Assembly (NCBI GenBank): GCA_027943245.1
Contig: JANDJZ010000627.1
Span: 1 to 23,355 of the forward strand
Direction: 5' to 3'
Origin: Acanthamoeba sp. SK_2022b
Taxonomy: Eukaryota > Discosea > Longamoebia > Acanthamoebidae
Length of the DNA: 23,355 nucleotides
The first letter of the stretch is position 1. Each line of letters starts with the position of its first letter. Under the pieces are notes generated by a model. It was not told where the DNA came from, did not search any database, and saw only the letters and a program-made list of their open reading frames with translations. A program made the position numbers and the translations under genes. This document shows, piece after piece, positions 18,526 through 23,355 of the stretch.

Positions 18526-18955
18526 GCTGCCGTTTTCTAAAACCACAGCTTGATTTTTTTCCGCTGTTGCCTTCCGCCTTACACCTATGGTGTGGTGTCA
18601 CGTGCATGGACCAAGAGGGGTCCTTGTGCTGCTGCACGCTGCCGTGGTAGGGGAATGTTGACAGTCACAATGGTGAGCTTGAATAGCCAACGATTCCCCT
18701 CGTCGAACACACGACTTTGACCACCGGTGGGTGTGGTCGAGGGAGGTGGAGGTGGCGATCGCTAAGATACACCCTGCGAGGTGAGCCATTGCACTCAGTC
18801 AACGAACCAATCGCTTGCCGAGGTTTAAACGCCACGCTACCAATCACCCGCAACGGACCAGGTGGAGAGGCAGGTACAAATTGGGACAGTCGAGGTACTC
18901 CAACTTCATCACTCCCTGCTACTACCAAGCAAGACTCGACTCCACCAACAACAAG
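18526..18955 (+). promoter_or_regulatory. Upstream region of the secreted repeat protein
   Basis: No gene was recognised in these 430 bp. Two CCAAT words at 18807-18811 and 18840-18844, both on the plus strand, flank a TTTAAA-containing AT island (18824-18830) about 110-150 bp upstream of the ATG. The final 60 bp are CA-rich and leader-like. CCAAT function is inferred from position and repetition only. Confidence 0.4.
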
Positions 18956-19801
18956 ATGAAGTTGAACAAGCTGACGCTGGCCATCCTCTGCCTGGGCCTC
19001 CTGGCGGTCCTCGCTGTGGCTGACAAACCTTCGGCCTTTGACCACCAGGGCGACGGTGGTGAGGATGCCCAGTGCTACTGGAAGTGCGCCAAGGTGTGCC
19101 ACAAGAAGCCGTGCCACTCGACCACCACCGAGAAGTGCGCTACCACGACCGAAGCATGCACGACCCATCCCGCTACCACAACGACGGAGAAGTGTTCCAC
19201 CACAACTCCTTGCCGTACAACCACCGAGAAGTGTGCCACCACGACGGAGAGGTGCTCGACCACCACGCCGTGCCGCAGTACCACTGAGAAGTGTGCCACC
19301 ACGACGGAGAAGTGTTCCACCACAACTCCTTGCCGTACAACCACCGAGAAGTGCGCCACCACAACGGAGAAGTGCTCGACCACCACGCCGTGCCGCACCA
19401 CCACCGAGAAGCCCTGCCTCGAGCCCCTGAAGAATCTGTTCGACGGGTTGGACACAGTCAAGGACACCGTCAAGGACACGCTCAAGGACACGGTCAAGGG
19501 CACGCTTAAGCTCACGGACAAGCTCACGGACACGGTCACGGACACGGTCAAGGACACGGTCAAGATCACGGACAAGCTCACGGACACGGTCGAGGACACG
19601 CTCAAGGACACGCTCAAGGGCACGCTTAAGCTCACGGACAAGCTCACGGACACGGTCACGGACACGGTCAAGGACACGGTCAAGATCACGGACAAGCTCA
19701 CGGACACGGTCGAGGACACGCTCAAGGACACGCTCAAGGGCACGCTTAAGCTCACGGACAAGATCACGGACAAGCTCACTGGCAAGGACAATAAGCATTA
19801 G
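18956..19801 (+). CDS. Secreted Cys/Thr-rich protein with amphipathic helical repeats
   Basis: A single exon encodes 281 residues. Residues 1-22 are a clear signal peptide (KLNK, then a Leu/Ala-rich core, predicted cleavage after AVA), which fixes this ATG over the in-frame ATG at 18815. A Cys-rich segment follows (QCYWKCAKVCHKKPC). Next come about four copies of a 20-residue unit of the type CATTTEKCSTTTPCRTTTEK, likely disulfide-bonded and O-glycosylated like a mucin. After a short linker (CLEPLKNLFDGLD) the second half is built of TDKLTDTV / KDTVKDTLK units in exact 40-residue repeats. It lacks Pro and aromatics and should form long amphipathic helices resembling LEA or apolipoprotein 11-mers. 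No family was recognised. Extracellular or vesicular targeting is likely; a cell-surface or cyst-related role would be a guess. Both repeat types have a 120-nt DNA period. Confidence 0.85.
   Translation: MKLNKLTLAILCLGLLAVLAVADKPSAFDHQGDGGEDAQCYWKCAKVCHKKPCHSTTTEKCATTTEACTTHPATTTTEKCSTTTPCRTTTEKCATTTERCSTTTPCRSTTEKCATTTEKCSTTTPCRTTTEKCATTTEKCSTTTPCRTTTEKPCLEPLKNLFDGLDTVKDTVKDTLKDTVKGTLKLTDKLTDTVTDTVKDTVKITDKLTDTVEDTLKDTLKGTLKLTDKLTDTVTDTVKDTVKITDKLTDTVEDTLKDTLKGTLKLTDKITDKLTGKDNKH
19181..19411 (+). repeat. 60-bp tandem repeat with 120-bp higher-order pattern
   Basis: Nearly four 60-bp units encode the Cys/Thr repeat. Units alternate between two synonymous spellings: TGTTCCACCACAACTCCTTG versus TGCTCGACCACCACGCCGTG for the same CSTTTPC peptide. 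Position n therefore resembles n+120 (57 of 60 matches for 19201-19260 against 19321-19380) more than n+60. Confidence 0.92.
19493..19772 (+). repeat. Perfect 120-bp tandem repeat (2.3 copies)
   Basis: Bases 19493-19652 are identical to 19613-19772, so 280 bp are perfectly periodic at 120 bp, encoding 40-residue helical repeats. Perfect identity, including third codon positions, indicates recent duplication or gene conversion, and makes assembly collapse or length polymorphism likely. Confidence 0.95.
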
Positions 19802-20498
19802 TGGCCCGACACTTGCGAGGGATTTTCGCAGTTTCCCAAGCTTGTCTTCTGGAACTTCACTTTTGGTGTGGGAACTGCCAATACAATTACAACGAGCACG
19901 TAGTGTTCATAGATAACTGAAGCCGTTCTCCTTGACGTTTCAATCCAAACGATATGTGCGCAAGCACTCTAAAAGTCTGGAAGCAGTGTGGCAGAGGCGA
20001 CGAGCGTGGAGGACTGGCCATGTACCGCCTAGCCCATCCACAAACGTCCTCTCCTTGCCTCTCGCGTTGTAGCTGCACTAACTGCCTGGCGTCCACGCTC
20101 GTGATGCCGATGCACTCTTCCAGAGCCTTCTTCAGGCTCCTTGACCTCGTCCTTCTGGCGCTCATTGGCGCCGTCAGCTGGGTGTGACACGCGTGTAGGA
20201 CGAGGGCGATCGTAGCAGGCGACGGTGGAATGTGGATGCCAAGAGAACGACGCCTCCCAGCTGGTTTCCTTCTGTCTTTGTGTTCCTTGAAACGTAAACT
20301 TCAAATCCCACCTCTTGCTTTGGCTGTCGTTGGCAACTGTGACTCCCATCCCAGCCTACAACTCGATCCCTCACCATCATCACCACCAAGCACCGCCGGA
20401 GGACTTCACGACCACTTCGCCCGCGAGGGTACAAAAAGAACCAAAAGAAAGCACGGAAGAAAAAAAGTGGAAAAACTGAAAATAAACAGACGCAGAGG
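19802..20498. other. Intergenic region before TRAPPC9, mostly unassigned
   Basis: About 700 bp lie between the secreted protein and TRAPPC9. No confident gene was found on either strand. The 3' end of the upstream gene has an AATACA word at 19880-19885 that could serve in polyadenylation. The last 100 bp before 20499 become A-rich and probably hold the TRAPPC9 leader. The only coding-like signal is the minus-strand segment listed separately. Confidence 0.5.
19887..20349 (-). pseudogene. Possible decayed or partial minus-strand gene
   Basis: Two overlapping minus-strand frames look protein-like in turn. One starts MGVTVANDSQSKRWDLKFTF at 20349 and reads on through ANERQKDEVKEPEE. The other, in a neighbouring frame, holds SLKKALEECIGITSVDARQ then LVQLQRER. 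A single frame change near 20135 would join DEVKE to LKKALEEC. This may be a broken gene, a gene with an unrecognised intron, or chance. No family was recognised. Confidence 0.2.
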
Positions 20499-23306
20499 AT
20501 GCACGAGCTGGATGTGTCTGGCGACATCACGGCAGCAAAGGAGATCCGAGTGGCCCTCGTGCCCATCGGCAACATCTCCGAGCGCAAGTTTGTGCAGTTC
20601 GCCAATCTCATAAAGACCTTTTCGGTCATCGAGCTTGGGCTCGCCCCCGCCCCTCGCGACAAAGGCACACCTCCTCTATTATTATTTGTTTTTAAGGTAT
20701 ATTATAAATATATTTTTATCGAATCAATAAATTATTATTTCTGTGTTCTCCTTTGTCTTTTTGGCAGGGTTGGTGCGAAGTGGGTCGACACAGAGGTGGT
20801 GGCAGGGCGGGCGTGTGTATCCGCGCTTCGTGGACAGTCGCGCGACTCACCGCAGCGACTGGGAGGATTTCCAGGTCCACCGCAAGACGCTCGGCGTACG
20901 TGCTCCTCCCTGGCACACGACATCCACCTGTGTGTGCGCGTGCGTGTGCATATGTGTGTGCATATGTGTGCGTGTGCGTGTGCGTGTGTGTATGTGTGCG
21001 TGCGTGTGTCACATCACGAGACAGCATGTGCTTGGTGCCGTGCTGACGCGCGTCTGTCAGGTGGTGGGCATCATCCACTGCGCGCAATGGAAGGACCTGT
21101 CCGACGCCTACACCGAATTCGAGCGGCTGCGCCGGCAGCACCCGACGGCGGTCGCCGTCACCTGTTTTGCCTTTGAACCGCGCGACGATCAGCCTGGTTG
21201 CCCCCCCGCCCCCTTTACCTTACCACCGCTCGTCATCGTCGTGGCTGGTTTGGCCTAATTGGCTCTTTGATGCGCGCGCGTGTGGCATGTGTGGTATGCG
21301 CGTGCAGACTTTGCAAAGGACAACTTGGTGATGATCCCCAACGGCGACCAGAAGCGGCTGCTGTTCTACCTCAACACTCTCCTGCTCGACTTCATGGCCA
21401 CGATCCTCAAGGAGCTCGAGACTCTCGTACGTGGCCCCACCCTTATGGTCCACCCAGGGCCTTGCGTTTGTGTCGACACATGAATGTGTGTCGACTGGGA
21501 CGCGTCTCAGACAAGGGCGGGTTTGTTGTGTGCAGTTTGAGAACGAGCAGGCGTGGTCGAGCGCCTACATCTCGACGCCGCTTGACCCGCACAACCCGTC
21601 GGCGGACAAGGTCAACCGCCTCAAGAAGCGCAAGGCCGGGCGCGTCCACAAGACCAAGGGCGACTACTGCCTCCTCGCCGGCGACCCCCACGACGCCCTC
21701 CTCCAGTTCGCCCCCTTATCTCCTCCAATCGATTCGCATCAGGAATTCTTCTTGTCGCTCATCACACATACCGCACATACCATGCATACCGCACGCAGCT
21801 ATCAGGCGGCGGAGGAGCAGGCCAGACAGAACGCGGACATGGTGTGGCTGGCGGGCGCGCTCGAGGGACAGGCGGCGGCAATGATCCTGTCGGCGAGCAC
21901 CACGGACGCGTGGGCCGACGTGCCCGCCGTCGACGAGAAATACGCGGAGGCGCTCGGTCTCTACGCCAAGTCGCACGCCGTCACGCTCGAGCTCGAGGCC
22001 TCCCTCAAGCTCGCCGGTAAGTTGACCCCCGTCAACTCTCAACATAGGTGTTGACCGTTGACCTCTCTTGATTGACCTGCGCTGACTCGTTGCATGCTGT
22101 TGTTAGGCTACCATGCGTGGTTTGGGCGTAAGATCCAGGCCTTGGAGTTGCTGATGCACGCACACGCGCTCTCATCGGAGTGCTCGACACAGGAGAGGGT
22201 GAGGCCTCTCATTGGCCCGTCGGGTTGCACCGCAGCGTTTAATCTGGTCGTGTTGTTGCAATGCGTTTCTCCCCCGCAGATCCTGGTGTGCAGCGCCATC
22301 GCCGGCCTCTGCCGTCGTCTCGGGTTCAACCGCAAGTTCGCCTTCTTCATTCGGGAAGCCGCCGCGCTCCACCACAAGCTATTCATGGTATGCCTACTGT
22401 GCGCCATGTGTATTCCACGACATTCCAAACACGAACTGAACGCGCAACGCGCAACGCGCCACGCAACACAGATGTCGACAGCGCACAGCTTGTATCTGGT
22501 GACGGCGCCACACTACCAGCTGCAAGCGCTGCAGCCCTCCCGCGCCCAGCTGCTCGACAACACGCGGAGCTGGCTTCACCTCCAGCGCTCCCTCCTACGG
22601 TACGCATGTGCTACAACAAGAACAACAACGACAACGCCACCACCAACACACACGCTCTGTGTACGCGCATACAGAGCTCTCATCGCTACGTCACGAGCGC
22701 TCAACGACGCCACGGCCAGCGCTGCCTACGCTCTCGCGCTTCTCCGCACGTACGCCTCCTTCTTATTTTTATTTTTTTAGAATAATAAAATAATAAAAAT
22801 AATGTTACTTGAGCTGAATATTTATTTGAATATCTTTATTTTAATCACTCGACAGATTCAAGGGCGATCGGGAGCACGGCGAGGAGCAGGTGGAGCTGGC
22901 CACCGAGCTGGCCCGGCTCACCAAGTACACGCCGGCCTCGCCGCACATCGACCCGCGCGGCGTCCTCCCCCAGCTGCTCGGCATTCTTCCCGTGCGCCCC
23001 ACCGACGACATGGGTACACGTGCCTCAAATAGCTCTCTTAAAGCTGTGTGTGCGCGCGCGTGTACGTGCGTGATGGGCACGACACCAACAAGACAGCAGT
23101 AGCCACGAGTGCTAAGATGGTCTTTTCCTGTCCGTGTAGCGCCGTTGGAGATGCCCAAGGCGAAGCCTGCGGTGGTTGTCGACAGCGACAACCCGTTCAT
23201 CTTCACGCCCATGCGGTTCCAGAAGAGCCACTACACGCCGCCGGTCGTGGCCCAGGGCGACCTCGTCACCTTCAAGGCCTACCTCGCCAACCCCTTTGCC
23301 TTCCCC
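20499..23306 (+). CDS. TRAPPC9: TRAPP-II subunit TRAPPC9/Trs120, N-terminal part
   Basis: Twelve exons: 20499-20696, 20806-20895, 21061-21196, 21308-21426, 21536-21705, 21799-22016, 22107-22198, 22280-22387, 22472-22599, 22675-22749, 22856-23013 and 23140-23306. They join in frame to 553 residues. A donor at 23307 opens an intron that leaves the window, so the C-terminal half is missing. Family landmarks in order are IRVALVPIGNIS, DWEDFQVHRKTLGVVGIIHC, KTKGDYCLLAG, WLAGALEGQ, LGFNRKFAFFIREAA and NPFIFTPM, then QGDLVTFKAYLANPFAF at the start of the beta-sandwich region. Trs120/TRAPPC9 is a core subunit of TRAPP-II, a Golgi tethering complex with Rab11/Ypt31 exchange activity needed for late secretion, and in several organisms for cytokinesis. 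The exon 1/2 junction is the least certain; the acceptor at 20805 was picked for phase. Intron 2 holds a long GT-rich tract. Confidence 0.92.
20930..21009. repeat. Imperfect GT/GC/CATATG tract in TRAPPC9 intron 2
   Basis: An 80-bp stretch of alternating purine and pyrimidine (TGTGTGCG, TGCATATG and similar) fills much of intron 20896-21060. It is simple-repeat DNA able to form Z-DNA in principle, and produces long false frames on both strands. Confidence 0.88.
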
Positions 23307-23355
23307 GTACCGCCACCACCGCCACCTTAAACCATCCCTCCCCTGCCACCACGAC

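Noticed and set aside
18665..19798. A 377-residue minus-strand open frame of Leu/Val/Arg/Asp repeats
   Set aside because: It is the exact antisense of the secreted repeat protein. The 3-fold periodic repeats keep all frames open; the plus strand has the signal peptide and a sensible composition.
20735..21258. Frames rich in Val/Cys/Thr/His on both strands
   Set aside because: They are mostly translation of the GT-rich tract in TRAPPC9 intron 2; only the part encoding RVYPRFVDS and DWEDFQVHRKTLG is real exon.

Overview
The window is nuclear DNA of a eukaryote with small introns, most likely an amoebozoan close to Acanthamoeba. This is inferred from GC-rich exons broken by many short AT-rich or simple-repeat introns (GT...AG), short intergenic gaps, a tRNA with internal pol III boxes, a TRAPP-II subunit, and fungal-type Zn2Cys6 regulators next to otherwise amoeba-like genes. 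All gene models were spliced by hand from reading frame, splice sites and family similarity. They were not tested against transcripts.

Layout. At 240-836 (+) is a small YCII-domain protein with an Arg-rich, mitochondrial-type N-terminus. It converges on a nine-exon aldo/keto reductase of the Kv-beta (AKR6) type (956-2821, -). From 3147 to 18310 the window is almost entirely a cluster of seven paralogous regulators, oriented + + - - - + + and named TF1 to TF7 here. Six carry a six-cysteine Zn2Cys6 cluster, and five of those also have a clear basic patch. All seven have a coiled coil, a PAS domain spread over several exons, and a low-complexity tail. Zinc cluster and PAS in one protein is the architecture of the fungal ERT1/AcuK/RDS2-like regulators. 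The five complete models with all introns share phases 2,2,0,2,0 and a fourth exon of 83-86 nt, so the cluster arose by duplication with intron retention.

TF2 departs from the others: its zinc cluster is gone and two introns are precisely missing, but the PAS domain is intact. TF1 carries an apparent one-base frameshift near its 3' end. TF5 and TF7 form one subfamily; TF1, TF2, TF4, TF6 and, more distantly, TF3 form another.

Downstream are tRNA-Arg(CCU) (18439-18510), a secreted Cys/Thr-rich protein whose two unrelated repeat blocks both have a 120-nt period (18956-19801), about 700 bp with only a doubtful gene remnant, and the first twelve exons of a TRAPPC9/Trs120 gene (20499-23306) that runs off the window.

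The best candidate for an undescribed system is the regulator cluster itself: several PAS-Zn2Cys6 proteins that could homo- or heterodimerise, one that has apparently lost DNA binding, and CCG-CGG palindromes in the shared promoter of two members. That functional reading is inference.
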